Shown: positions 1-6,721 of the stretch, piece by piece
Numbering within the stretch: the stretch's first letter is position 1
Layout of the letters: every line of letters starts with the position of its first letter
Source of the DNA: Actinomycetes bacterium
Lineage (GTDB): Bacteria > Actinomycetota > Thermoleophilia > Solirubrobacterales > 70-9
DNA: 11,517 nucleotides
Direction of reading: 5' to 3'
Assembly (NCBI GenBank): GCA_023434465.1
Contig: JAEYSQ010000081.1
Coordinates: 1 to 11,517 of the forward strand
The notes under the pieces: model-generated
The model's input: only the letters and a program-made list of their open reading frames with translations
Databases searched by the model: none
Told to the model about the DNA's origin: nothing
Translations under genes and position numbers: made by a program

Positions 1-2
1 CG

Positions 3-458
3 ATTCCGGGGGAACTGCTTGAAAAGCACATGAGGGTGACTGCCCGGCAGGTCTACCGGGCCCGGCAGATCGCTACCCAGGGCGCCCTGCTTTCCGGCAG
101 CGCCGCCAACACACCGCATCCAGCCAACGGGATCGCCGCGGTCTTCATTGCGACCGGCCAGGACGAGGCGAACGTCGCCGAATCACAAGCCGCGATCGGC
201 TACGCGGAACTGCGCGGCGACGACTACTACTCCTCGATTACCCTCCCTTCGTTGATCGTTGCGACTTACGGCGGCGGGACCGCTCTTCCCACCCAGAACG
301 AATGCCTGAAGGTGCTGGGTTGCGACGGTGCCGGCAAGGTGAGCAAGCTGGCCGAGGTCATCGCCGCGACCGTGCTTTGCGGCGACCTCTCACTCGGTTC
401 GGCGGTGGTCGCCGATGAGTGGGTCGACGCCCACGATCAGCTGGGCCGCAACCGCTAG
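3..458 (+). CDS. Hydroxymethylglutaryl-CoA reductase, C-terminal part (5' end outside window)
   Basis: Reduces HMG-CoA to mevalonate with NAD(P)H, the committed step of the mevalonate route to isoprenoids. The frame is open from base 3 with no stop, so the gene begins upstream; 151 residues are visible. Recognisable family blocks are ANGIAAVFIATGQDEANV (fragment residues 41-58, with catalytic Asp54 in GQD), the glycine-rich TYGGGTALPTQ (88-98), the LAEVIAATVLCGDLSLGSA helix region (117-134) and a final AHDQLGRNR with the likely catalytic His144. From family knowledge this looks like the class I-like catalytic C-terminus; the substrate-binding N-terminal part and active-site Lys lie outside the window. 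The internal ATG at 30 is a residue within the domain, not the start. The stop TAG (456-458) overlaps the stop of the convergent MFS gene. Confidence 0.93.
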   Translation: MPGELLEKHMRVTARQVYRARQIATQGALLSGSAANTPHPANGIAAVFIATGQDEANVAESQAAIGYAELRGDDYYSSITLPSLIVATYGGGTALPTQNECLKVLGCDGAGKVSKLAEVIAATVLCGDLSLGSAVVADEWVDAHDQLGRNR

Positions 459-1738
459 GGCCGGGAAGGCCGGCCGGCGGTCACCTCTTCCGCCGGAAGG
501 ATGCCCGTGTGGTCGGGATGCTCTTCCCGGTATCCGTGGCCTCCCGATTTCCAGATCACCGCCGCGACCAGAGTACCCAGGGCGGCGACGCCCGCCAGGA
601 TCAGTGCCGTGGTCGAAAGACCGAGACCGGCCCCGATGAAACCGGCCAGCGGATAGGTGATAAGCCAGCAGAAATGCGATAGCGAGAACTGGGCTGCGTA
701 GAGTGCGGGACGGTCATCCGAGCCGGCCGATCTCTGAATCAGGCGACCGGCCGGAGTCTGAACCAGCGAGAGTCCGATCCCGATCACAAACCAGCAAATG
801 ACCAACGGGAGCAGCGAGCCGACTCCGCTGACCAGGGTCAGCAGCACCGAAAGCACCGCCCCTCCCGCCAGCATCACCGTGTAGTCGCGGACCTTCCGCA
901 ACATCCGGGGCATGGTCATCGCCACGAGGATCGAGCCTGCGCCGACCGCCCCTAGCGCCCAGGCGACCTCGTTGTCCGAGAGGCCGAAATCACCCTTGAC
1001 GAAGACGACCGTGTTGATGATCACCATCGCGCTTGCGGCGGCAGCGGCGAAGTAGACCGCGAACAGGCCTCGCAAACGGGGCACGCGTAAATAGTGTCGG
1101 ACGCCCCCGGTCAGTTGCCGGAAGCGTTGGGCCGAGAGGTCAACGTCCCGGGTAAGTCGTGGGACGGCCGTCGTCGAGATCAGCAGGGCAGAAAGGAGAA
1201 ACGCGGCCGCGTTCAGCGTGAACAGGATGTCGAAGCCGATCACTCCGAGCAGAAGCGCGGCGAAGACCGGACTGAGCAGCCCTTCGAGCTCATAGCTCAA
1301 CCGGGTCAGCGAAAGGGCCTCCGTGTACTCCTCCACGTCCTCGAAGATGTCCGGTACGACCGCTTGGAGGGCCGGCGTGAAACCCGCGGCCCCGGCGCTG
1401 AGGATCACGATCAGCACATACACCTGCCAGACCTGATCGACGAAAGCGATCGAGACCACAGCGAGGGCACGAACCAGGTCCAACCCGACCAGCAGCTTCT
1501 TGCGAGACACGGTCGCCGCCAGCGTCGCTACGAGCGGAGCGACCAGGACATAGGTGACCATCTTCAGTCCAAGCGCCACACCGAGAACCTGGCCAGCATC
1601 GTCACCCGCCAGCTCAAATGCGAGCAGTCCCAGAGCGACCGTGGTGAGACCGAAACCGATCAGCCCGATCATCTGGGCTGCGTAGAGCCGACGGAAGACG
1701 GTGTCCTTGAGCGGGACCGCCAGGGACAGACTTTTCAC
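455..1738 (-). CDS. MFS transporter, drug/siderophore exporter-like
   Basis: A 427-residue protein, almost entirely hydrophobic segments consistent with 12 transmembrane helices of the major facilitator superfamily. Helix 1 is near residues 19-41, and a short basic loop containing SRKK follows helix 2, at the place of the usual MFS motif A. The overall look resembles the EntS/MFS_3 (transmembrane secretion effector) group, but the substrate cannot be read from sequence. The start is GTG at 1738-1736, nine bases after the hemerythrin stop. The only SD-like GGAG lies 12 bases upstream, inside a small hairpin over that stop codon, so translation is probably coupled to the upstream gene. It is the last gene of the NO reductase operon, which suggests export of something made or damaged under NO stress, or merely shared transcription. 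It ends tail to tail with HMG-CoA reductase. Confidence 0.88.
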   Translation of the reverse strand: MKSLSLAVPLKDTVFRRLYAAQMIGLIGFGLTTVALGLLAFELAGDDAGQVLGVALGLKMVTYVLVAPLVATLAATVSRKKLLVGLDLVRALAVVSIAFVDQVWQVYVLIVILSAGAAGFTPALQAVVPDIFEDVEEYTEALSLTRLSYELEGLLSPVFAALLLGVIGFDILFTLNAAAFLLSALLISTTAVPRLTRDVDLSAQRFRQLTGGVRHYLRVPRLRGLFAVYFAAAAASAMVIINTVVFVKGDFGLSDNEVAWALGAVGAGSILVAMTMPRMLRKVRDYTVMLAGGAVLSVLLTLVSGVGSLLPLVICWFVIGIGLSLVQTPAGRLIQRSAGSDDRPALYAAQFSLSHFCWLITYPLAGFIGAGLGLSTTALILAGVAALGTLVAAVIWKSGGHGYREEHPDHTGILPAEEVTAGRPSRP

Positions 1739-1747
1739 AGGGGAGTT

Positions 1748-2209
1748 CTACTCCAGAGCGGTTCCGTCAGGGTCGCGGCCGGCCGCAATCTCGGCCTGGC
1801 GGATCGCTTCCGCGAGCTTTCCGAGGCGGTCCTCCGGCAAGTCTTTCTCGATTCGCGGGAAGAGTTCACGCTCCTCGAACCGGACATGGTCATGCAGCCG
1901 GTCGATCAGCTCTACCAGCTCGTCCGGGCCGGCTTCGTCGGCGATCACCCGGGCCGCACCCCGCCGGATTGCCAGATGGTCGGCCAACATACGGGCAACC
2001 TCCGGGTCCTCGTCCGGGCCGGAAAGATTCGAGCCCGGCAGCAGCACCTCTTCCTCGATCCGGAAATGGATCGACTCCTCTTCGCCCCAGAAATCGAGGA
2101 ATCGCTGGCGGGAATCACCCTCACCCTTCTGGTCCCGCACCACCTTGGCAAGGAAGAGGGCGTGATGGTGCTCTCGTGAGAGCGGTTTCAATGCTTCGGA
2201 ACGTTTCAT
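1748..2209 (-). CDS. Hemerythrin HHE-domain protein
   Basis: A 153-residue four-helix-bundle protein of the hemerythrin/HHE cation-binding family, which binds a non-haem di-iron centre. The expected ligands are visible in order: HHH at 14-16, H48 with E52 in HFRIEEEVLLP, H78 in ADHLAIR, then H106/H108 and E112 in HDHVRFEERELFP. It is soluble, with no signal peptide or membrane segment, and is one domain long, unlike the two-domain RIC/YtfE repair proteins. The ATG at 2209-2207 has AGGAG at 2218-2214, four bases away, and overlaps the stop of the preceding gene as ATGA, so it is translationally coupled. Lying two genes behind an NO reductase, it may bind NO or O2 or deliver iron; bacterial hemerythrins are known for O2 and NO binding, but the exact role here is inference. 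Confidence 0.92.
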   Translation of the reverse strand: MKRSEALKPLSREHHHALFLAKVVRDQKGEGDSRQRFLDFWGEEESIHFRIEEEVLLPGSNLSGPDEDPEVARMLADHLAIRRGAARVIADEAGPDELVELIDRLHDHVRFEERELFPRIEKDLPEDRLGKLAEAIRQAEIAAGRDPDGTALE

Positions 2210-2757
2210 TCGACTCCTATCCGGTTGCCGTGAGCGGGCTTAGGCTCCGGAAAGTTTGATGGGGCATGGACCAGGTCGCGGGCCAGCCACAAAGTAGCGA
2301 CCAGCGATATCAGCAGCAGCGGTGCGAGCACGGCAAGATCGGCCGGTGCGTGGTTGCGGACAATCACGACGGTCAGCGCGAAACAAGCGAGGGTGGCCAG
2401 CATCACGGCGATTCCCCGGTGGAAGCGGCCCGCTTCGGAATGTGGCCAAGGGTCGACGGCCCGGGTTATCTCCCGACCCTCGGTCGAGTCGGTGCAGCCG
2501 TCCCGGACCGGGCAGGCGTTGCAGACCGCGGCCTTGGCCCGGTAGCGAACCAGCCGCCGTTCGCGGTCGAACTCGGACGGCCAGAGCTGCTCGCCCTGAT
2601 GGCAGACCCAGAGATCGTGCTGGGCGTCGTAGTCGAACCCGGAGGTGCGGAATGCCTGGGACCGGTTGTGGGTGTGGACGGAAAGCCACTCAAGTACCAG
2701 CGCTCCGACCAGCAGGATCAGCCCGTACCCAGCCGCAAGCAGGACCTCGGCGCTCAT
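2206..2757 (-). CDS. Membrane protein with four-cysteine (Wbl-spaced / transposase-like) cytoplasmic domain
   Basis: No named family fits this 183-residue protein. Helix 1 (about 4-24) is followed by a hydrophilic, Arg-rich domain (30-112), then helices near 114-134 and 140-160 and a short proline-rich tail. By the positive-inside rule the domain is cytoplasmic. Four cysteines, C52, C79, C82 and C88, give C-x26-C-x2-C-x5-C, and CNACPVRDGC closely mimics the WhiB-like [4Fe-4S] signature. The surrounding pattern, YDAQHDLWVCHQGEQLWP then CTDSTEGREITR, also resembles the zinc-type region of IS1182-family transposases. Both resemblances are from memory. The gene starts with ATG inside the NO reductase stop (ATGA, 2757-2754) with only a weak SD, and its own stop overlaps the hemerythrin start. 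Context implies a role in NO metabolism, perhaps as an Fe-S or zinc redox/NO-responsive anchor. Confidence 0.85.
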   Translation of the reverse strand: MSAEVLLAAGYGLILLVGALVLEWLSVHTHNRSQAFRTSGFDYDAQHDLWVCHQGEQLWPSEFDRERRLVRYRAKAAVCNACPVRDGCTDSTEGREITRAVDPWPHSEAGRFHRGIAVMLATLACFALTVVIVRNHAPADLAVLAPLLLISLVATLWLARDLVHAPSNFPEPKPAHGNRIGVE

Positions 2758-5165
2758 GTTCCCGGAGTTGGTTCCGGTCGGTCCGGAACCTCCGGCGGCT
2801 CGTCTTCGAGACTCTTGCCGGAGATCACCGTGAACAATTCTGCACTGCTTTCACCGTCACCGTCATCACCCGATCTGTACCTCACGATCGTGTATTTCAC
2901 ACCGAGGTAGGTCATCCACAGCACCGGGATAGCCCCGAACACGATGAACACGACATCACCGGGCAGTCGCAGCCACTCGATCAGCTCCGAGGTGCTGCTG
3001 GTCAGGAAGTCGAGCTGCCGGGCTTCGAAGTAACCGGCGTTGACCGATTCGTAGAGCTGCATGATTCCGAGTGGCAACAGAGTCGCGAAACACATCCACG
3101 CGAGCCCCAGATTGGTGCCCCAAAAGCTGACTTTCGCCCATTTGTCAGGCCACTTGTCAGAGGGGATTATGTATCTGAGACAGAACAGCGCGAGCCCGAT
3201 CGCCAGCATGCCGTAGACCCCCATCATGGCCGCGTGGGCGTGGTTGGCGGTCAGGGCGGTGCCGATCTCGAAGTAGGAGACGATCGGCAGGTTGACCAGG
3301 AAGCCGAACACTCCCGCTCCAAGGAAGTTCCAGAATCCCACCGCCACCAGGAACATCACCGCCCAGCGGTGCGGGAACTCCGATTTCGACTTTGCTTCCT
3401 GATTGGCGCCAAGCTGCAGGAACGACCAGGCCTCGACGGTCAGGAAGGTGAGCGGGATCACCTCGGCCGCAGAGAAGAAGGCACCGAGCGCCATGTGCTC
3501 GGCGGGGGTGCCGGAGAAGTACAGGTGGTGCATGGTGCCGACCACACCCCCCACCGAGTAGAGGCCGATGTCGAGGAGGATCACCATCAGCGCGATTTTC
3601 TCCCGCACCACCCCGAGCAGCACGAACATGTAGGCCACCATCACCGTGGTGAAGATTTCGAGGAAGTCCTCGACCCAGAGATGGACCACCCAGAAGCGCC
3701 AAAACTCGGTGATCGTGAAGTCATCGGCGGTGCGGGCGAGCAGTCCGACCGCGTAAAAAGCCGGGATCGCGCAGGCAGCGAGGAAGAAGAGCCAGGGCAT
3801 GTTGCCCGGATGCTCCTTGCGGAGCCGCGAACGCATGACCCGGAAGAGCATCCAGACCCAGATCACCAGACCAGCCACCAGCAGTACCTGCCAGAGCCGG
3901 GCAAGGTCGAGGTACTCGAAGCCTTGGAGACCGAACCAATTGGTTGCCGCGTCCTCCAGCACTCCGTGGATGCCGAGGTAAGAACCGATCAGGGTGCCGA
4001 GGACGACCACCGCCAGGGCCCCGAGCAGGGCAAACCCGAGTTTTCCCTGGCCCTTCGGCTCTCGCCGCGCAATCATCGGCGCCAGAAAGATCCCCGCCGC
4101 GACGAAAGAGGTTGCGACCCAGAAAATCGATAGCTGGACGTGCCAGGTTCGCAAGAGGTTGTAAGGCAGGATTGCCGCCAGGTCGAACCCGAAGAAGCTG
4201 TCGAGTTCGGCCCGGTAGTGCTGGACCGCCGCCCCGACGAAACACTGGATCAGGAACAACGCCGCCATCACGAAGAAGTAAAAAGCGGTCGCTTTCTGTC
4301 CGGGAGTGAGTTTCACCCTGGACGGGTCGCGGAATGAGACGACAGTCTGCTCCCGACCGTGCCAGCCGAGATCGCGGTAGCGACCGAAGAATCCGAACAG
4401 GATGCCGATGCCGCCGAGCAGCGCGACCAGCGAGGCGGCTGACCAGACCAGCGCGTCGGCAGTAGGTTTGTTGTCGACCCGTGGTTCCGGCGGCCAGTTG
4501 TTGGTGTACGAGTAGTCCTTGCCGGGTCGCTCGGCTGCGGTCGCCCAGGCGGCCCAGGCGAAGAACGCGGTCAGGTTACGGAGATCCTCCGGATCGGTGA
4601 TCGCCTCCTTGCGCAGTCCCCGCTTCGTATCGTCAGCCGAGAAAACTCGGGTGTAGTAGGGAATCAGCGCTTCGAACGCGGCGGTCTGGCTTTCGGTGAA
4701 AGTGAGTACGCCGGAGTCTTCGTCAAGCTGGTTTCGGCGGAAGTCCTCGATCGTCTGTTGCCGGGCCGCATCGGCGGTGGGGTTCGGGTCGGGGTCGGTG
4801 TCCTCGATCTCGAGGCCGTCCTCGTCGACCGGGGGACCCCCGCTGAACTCGGTTGCGATGTTCGCGGCCCGGCGCAGATAGTCCGCGGTGTAATCCGGGC
4901 CCAAATAGGCCCCGTGCCCGAAGATCGAGCCGTACTCCATGAGGCCGTTGTGGAGAAAGACCTGCTGGCCCTCGGAGATGTCGTCGCCGTCGAAGAGCAG
5001 CTGGCCCTGCTGATCGACCACTCTGACCGGAACCGGCGCCCCCTCCTGGTACGTGCGATAGGCAAGGATGCCGAGCACCGTGAAGCCGAGCAGCATGACG
5101 ATGATGACTGCCTGGAGCCATCCTTTGCTGAGCAGAAAACCTCGACGATCAGACTTCTCCTCCAC
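2754..5165 (-). CDS. norB: Quinol-dependent nitric oxide reductase (qNOR), single-subunit
   Basis: Reduces two NO to N2O using membrane quinol, removing toxic NO or serving partial denitrification. The 803 residues read as an N-terminal NorC-like domain without a CxxCH haem c site (helix about 17-36, then GSIFGHGAYLGPDYTADYL at 79-97), followed by the haem-copper-oxidase-like core. Metal residues align with cytochrome c NOR: H342 and H644 (haem b), H642 (haem b3), H495, H546 and H547 with E499 (FeB), and E568. The spacings H495 to H546 (51) and H547 to E568 (21) match those I recall for the Pseudomonas enzyme. Lack of a haem c motif indicates qNOR. Start chosen at GTG 5165-5163 because AAGGAG lies four bases upstream; the frame runs open to 5330, but that part is low in sense and begins at TTG. 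First gene of the operon; its stop overlaps the next start by four bases. Confidence 0.95.
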   Translation of the reverse strand: MEEKSDRRGFLLSKGWLQAVIIVMLLGFTVLGILAYRTYQEGAPVPVRVVDQQGQLLFDGDDISEGQQVFLHNGLMEYGSIFGHGAYLGPDYTADYLRRAANIATEFSGGPPVDEDGLEIEDTDPDPNPTADAARQQTIEDFRRNQLDEDSGVLTFTESQTAAFEALIPYYTRVFSADDTKRGLRKEAITDPEDLRNLTAFFAWAAWATAAERPGKDYSYTNNWPPEPRVDNKPTADALVWSAASLVALLGGIGILFGFFGRYRDLGWHGREQTVVSFRDPSRVKLTPGQKATAFYFFVMAALFLIQCFVGAAVQHYRAELDSFFGFDLAAILPYNLLRTWHVQLSIFWVATSFVAAGIFLAPMIARREPKGQGKLGFALLGALAVVVLGTLIGSYLGIHGVLEDAATNWFGLQGFEYLDLARLWQVLLVAGLVIWVWMLFRVMRSRLRKEHPGNMPWLFFLAACAIPAFYAVGLLARTADDFTITEFWRFWVVHLWVEDFLEIFTTVMVAYMFVLLGVVREKIALMVILLDIGLYSVGGVVGTMHHLYFSGTPAEHMALGAFFSAAEVIPLTFLTVEAWSFLQLGANQEAKSKSEFPHRWAVMFLVAVGFWNFLGAGVFGFLVNLPIVSYFEIGTALTANHAHAAMMGVYGMLAIGLALFCLRYIIPSDKWPDKWAKVSFWGTNLGLAWMCFATLLPLGIMQLYESVNAGYFEARQLDFLTSSTSELIEWLRLPGDVVFIVFGAIPVLWMTYLGVKYTIVRYRSGDDGDGESSAELFTVISGKSLEDEPPEVPDRPEPTPGT

Positions 5166-5169
5166 GGAT

Positions 5170-5175
5170 CTCCTT
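5170..5175 (-). promoter_or_regulatory. Ribosome binding site of the NO reductase gene
   Basis: AAGGAG on the minus strand, four bases before GTG at 5165. This strong SD decides the start: the open frame extends 55 codons further upstream without any comparable site. Confidence 0.75.
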
Positions 5176-5182
5176 CCGCAAA

Positions 5183-5200
5183 TCGCCCTCCCCGGGGCGA
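5183..5200 (-). promoter_or_regulatory. Small hairpin in the NO reductase leader
   Basis: TCGCCC at 5183-5188 and GGGCGA at 5195-5200 form a perfect 6-bp GC-rich stem with a 6-base loop, seven bases upstream of the SD of the NO reductase gene. It could modulate ribosome access or be a chance GC palindrome. No T-run follows on the minus strand, so it is not a classical terminator. Confidence 0.35.
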
Positions 5201-5307
5201 GTCTGGACTGGGACGAGCGCCTCTGCCGTGTTTCTACCCCTTTTCCCCCACGTCGTGATTGCGGAGAACTACGGAAGTCGGCCTCCCCCAACTTGCCTGT
5301 TCGACAC

Positions 5308-5325
5308 TGACACGAAGCATTGTCA
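5308..5325. promoter_or_regulatory. Perfect dyad TGACA-N8-TGTCA between divergent NO reductase and P450 genes; candidate operator
   Basis: TGACA (5308-5312) and TGTCA (5321-5325) are exact inverted repeats whose half-sites lie 13 bases apart, suiting a dimeric regulator. The right arm overlaps a perfect minus-strand TTGACA (5326-5321), a possible -35 box for the NO reductase operon, and the dyad ends 18 bases before the P450 ATG. I could not find a good -10 for the minus strand at standard spacing. It does not match the FNR/DNR (TTGAT-N4-ATCAA) or NsrR consensus. An operator role is inference. Confidence 0.4.
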
Positions 5326-5331
5326 ATCAAC

Positions 5332-5337
5332 TAGGCT
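5332..5337 (+). promoter_or_regulatory. Candidate -10 element (TAGGCT) of a leaderless P450 transcript
   Basis: TAGGCT fits the actinobacterial TANNNT form and sits exactly six bases before the P450 ATG, with no SD in between, so transcription would start at or next to the A of ATG. The -35 is poor: CTGACA at 5307-5312, 19 bases away. The same TAGGCT-N6-ATG arrangement precedes the SnoaL-like gene. Confidence 0.4.
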
Positions 5338-5343
5338 GAAGCA

Positions 5344-6660
5344 ATGAGCTCAACTGCCTCTCCCACGGTCCTTCGGCGGCCGCCGCTGGTCGACCGGAAC
5401 CGCGTCAGCCAGGTATGGCAGGTCACCAATGCCAAGAACGAGATCTTCGACCACGCCCGGGAAAAGTACGGCGACACTTTTGGCCTCAGCCTGGTCCGAG
5501 GGGACTGGTTCTACTTCGCCGACCCCGAGCACGTGAAGCAGATCTTCACTGGCTCTCCGGCCGCGCTCCACGCCGGCAAGGGCAACGAGATTCTCGCCAC
5601 CGCGCTGGGCGAGTACTCGGTTCTGATCCTTGATGAAGACGAGCACATGCGACAGCGCAAGCTGCTCTTGCCCTCGTTTCACGGCGAGAAGCTGGCCAAC
5701 CAGACGGGCACCATGGAGCGGATCGCCGAAGAGGTCGTCGCGAAGATCCCGATGGGCGAGACCTTCGTGGTTCGCGACGTCGCCCAGGACATCGCCCTCG
5801 AGGTGATCCTCGAAGTGGTCCTCGGCACCGCTTCGACCGGCGCTCAGCACGACCGGCTCGGCGAAGCGACCAGGCATCTGCTCGACTGGATCTCCAAGGG
5901 CTACCGGCTGGCAGTATCGACCGTGCTCGGGCCCCGCAGCCGCCCGATCAAGCGGATGTACAAACCGGCACTCGCTCCACTCGACCAGGGTCTCTACGAG
6001 CTGATCGCCGAACGGCGTCGTGCCCCGGATCTCGAGGCCCGCGACGACATCCTTTCGATGCTCCTCCTGGCCCGCGACGAAGAGGGCCAACCGATGACCG
6101 ACGTCGAGATCCGCGACGAACTCGTCACCCTGATCGTGGCCGGTCACGAGACGACCGCCACCGCTCTCGCCTGGGCGCTCGAACGCCTGGCCCGGGTGCC
6201 CGGCGGCAGCGAGCGGCTGCATGAGGAATCGCTCACCGAACAGACCGAGTACGCCCGCTGGGTCTCCCAGGAAGCGCTACGCCTGCGACCCGTTCTCGAC
6301 TTCGTGCTGCGGCGGGTGATGGAACCGATCGAGATCGGTGGCTACGAGTTCGAGCCCGGTGACGTGCTCGCCCCTTCGATCTATCTGGTCCACCGTCGGG
6401 AGGACATCTATCCCGACCCGCTCGCCTTCAAACCGGACCGCTGGGACGGGGTAAAGCCGGGCACCTACACCTGGTTCCCCTTTGGCGGCGGGGTACGCCG
6501 ATGCCTCGGCATGCAGTTCGCGATGGCAGAAATGGAGATCGTGATGCGGGCCATCGCCCGGGCCGGGATCATCCTGCCGGTCGGCCCCGAAGAGGCGACG
6601 ATTCCGCGCTTCATCACCTCATCGCCGAAACGCGGCGGGCAGGTCCGGTTCGCTTTCTAG
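5344..6660 (+). CDS. Cytochrome P450 (CYP135/138-like)
   Basis: A 438-residue haem-thiolate monooxygenase without membrane anchor, which inserts one oxygen atom from O2 into an unknown lipophilic substrate. Diagnostic motifs are the I-helix AGHETT (266-271), the K-helix E310-x-x-R313 in EALR, the FKPDRW block (362-367) and the haem loop FPFGGGVRRCLG with the cysteine ligand C387. The HMRQR C-helix (101-105) followed by LLLPSFHGE (107-115) recalls mycobacterial CYP135/CYP138 proteins from memory; family assignment needs alignment. No ferredoxin or reductase gene lies in the window, so electrons must come from elsewhere. The ATG at 5344 has no SD and probably heads a leaderless message. It is divergent from the NO reductase operon and may share its operator; P450s are also NO-sensitive haem proteins, but a functional link is speculative. 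Confidence 0.95.
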   Translation: MSSTASPTVLRRPPLVDRNRVSQVWQVTNAKNEIFDHAREKYGDTFGLSLVRGDWFYFADPEHVKQIFTGSPAALHAGKGNEILATALGEYSVLILDEDEHMRQRKLLLPSFHGEKLANQTGTMERIAEEVVAKIPMGETFVVRDVAQDIALEVILEVVLGTASTGAQHDRLGEATRHLLDWISKGYRLAVSTVLGPRSRPIKRMYKPALAPLDQGLYELIAERRRAPDLEARDDILSMLLLARDEEGQPMTDVEIRDELVTLIVAGHETTATALAWALERLARVPGGSERLHEESLTEQTEYARWVSQEALRLRPVLDFVLRRVMEPIEIGGYEFEPGDVLAPSIYLVHRREDIYPDPLAFKPDRWDGVKPGTYTWFPFGGGVRRCLGMQFAMAEMEIVMRAIARAGIILPVGPEEATIPRFITSSPKRGGQVRFAF

Positions 6661-6663
6661 AAG

Positions 6664-6686
6664 CGGGGGTCTTGCGCCCGCCCCCG
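6664..6686. terminator. Possible GC-rich hairpin between convergent P450 and peroxiredoxin genes
   Basis: CGGGGG (6664-6669) pairs with CCCCCG (6681-6686) around an 11-base loop, just after the P450 stop and within the 61-base convergent gap. No T-run follows on either strand, so this is at most a weak bidirectional terminator. Confidence 0.35.
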
Positions 6687-6721
6687 GTCTGGCCGGAGGC
6701 GGACGAAGCTGTCGGTAAGCG

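Noticed and set aside
1094..2179. 361-codon plus-strand frame across MFS and hemerythrin genes
   Set aside because: Antisense to two clearly recognised genes; composition biased to Arg, Glu, Asp and Gln with no domain signal.
2440..2640. Insertion sequence remnant
   Set aside because: Despite transposase-like residues there are no terminal repeats or target duplications, and the frame is continuous with flanking membrane helices.
2322..4133. Long open frame on the plus strand (603 codons)
   Set aside because: It lies wholly antisense to the NO reductase operon, is Arg/Pro/His-rich without family motifs, and arises from GC-rich third positions of the real genes.
5166..5330. Longer N-terminus for the NO reductase
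   Set aside because: The extra 55 codons start at TTG, are basic and unlike qNOR, contain the divergent control region, and an SD sits directly before the GTG at 5165.
5317..5330. FNR/DNR box (TTGAT-N4-ATCAA) before the NO reductase operon
   Set aside because: Only the ATCAA half is present (5326-5330); the opposite half reads GCATT.
5350..6222. 290-codon minus-strand frame inside the P450
   Set aside because: Antisense shadow of a P450 with all catalytic motifs intact.
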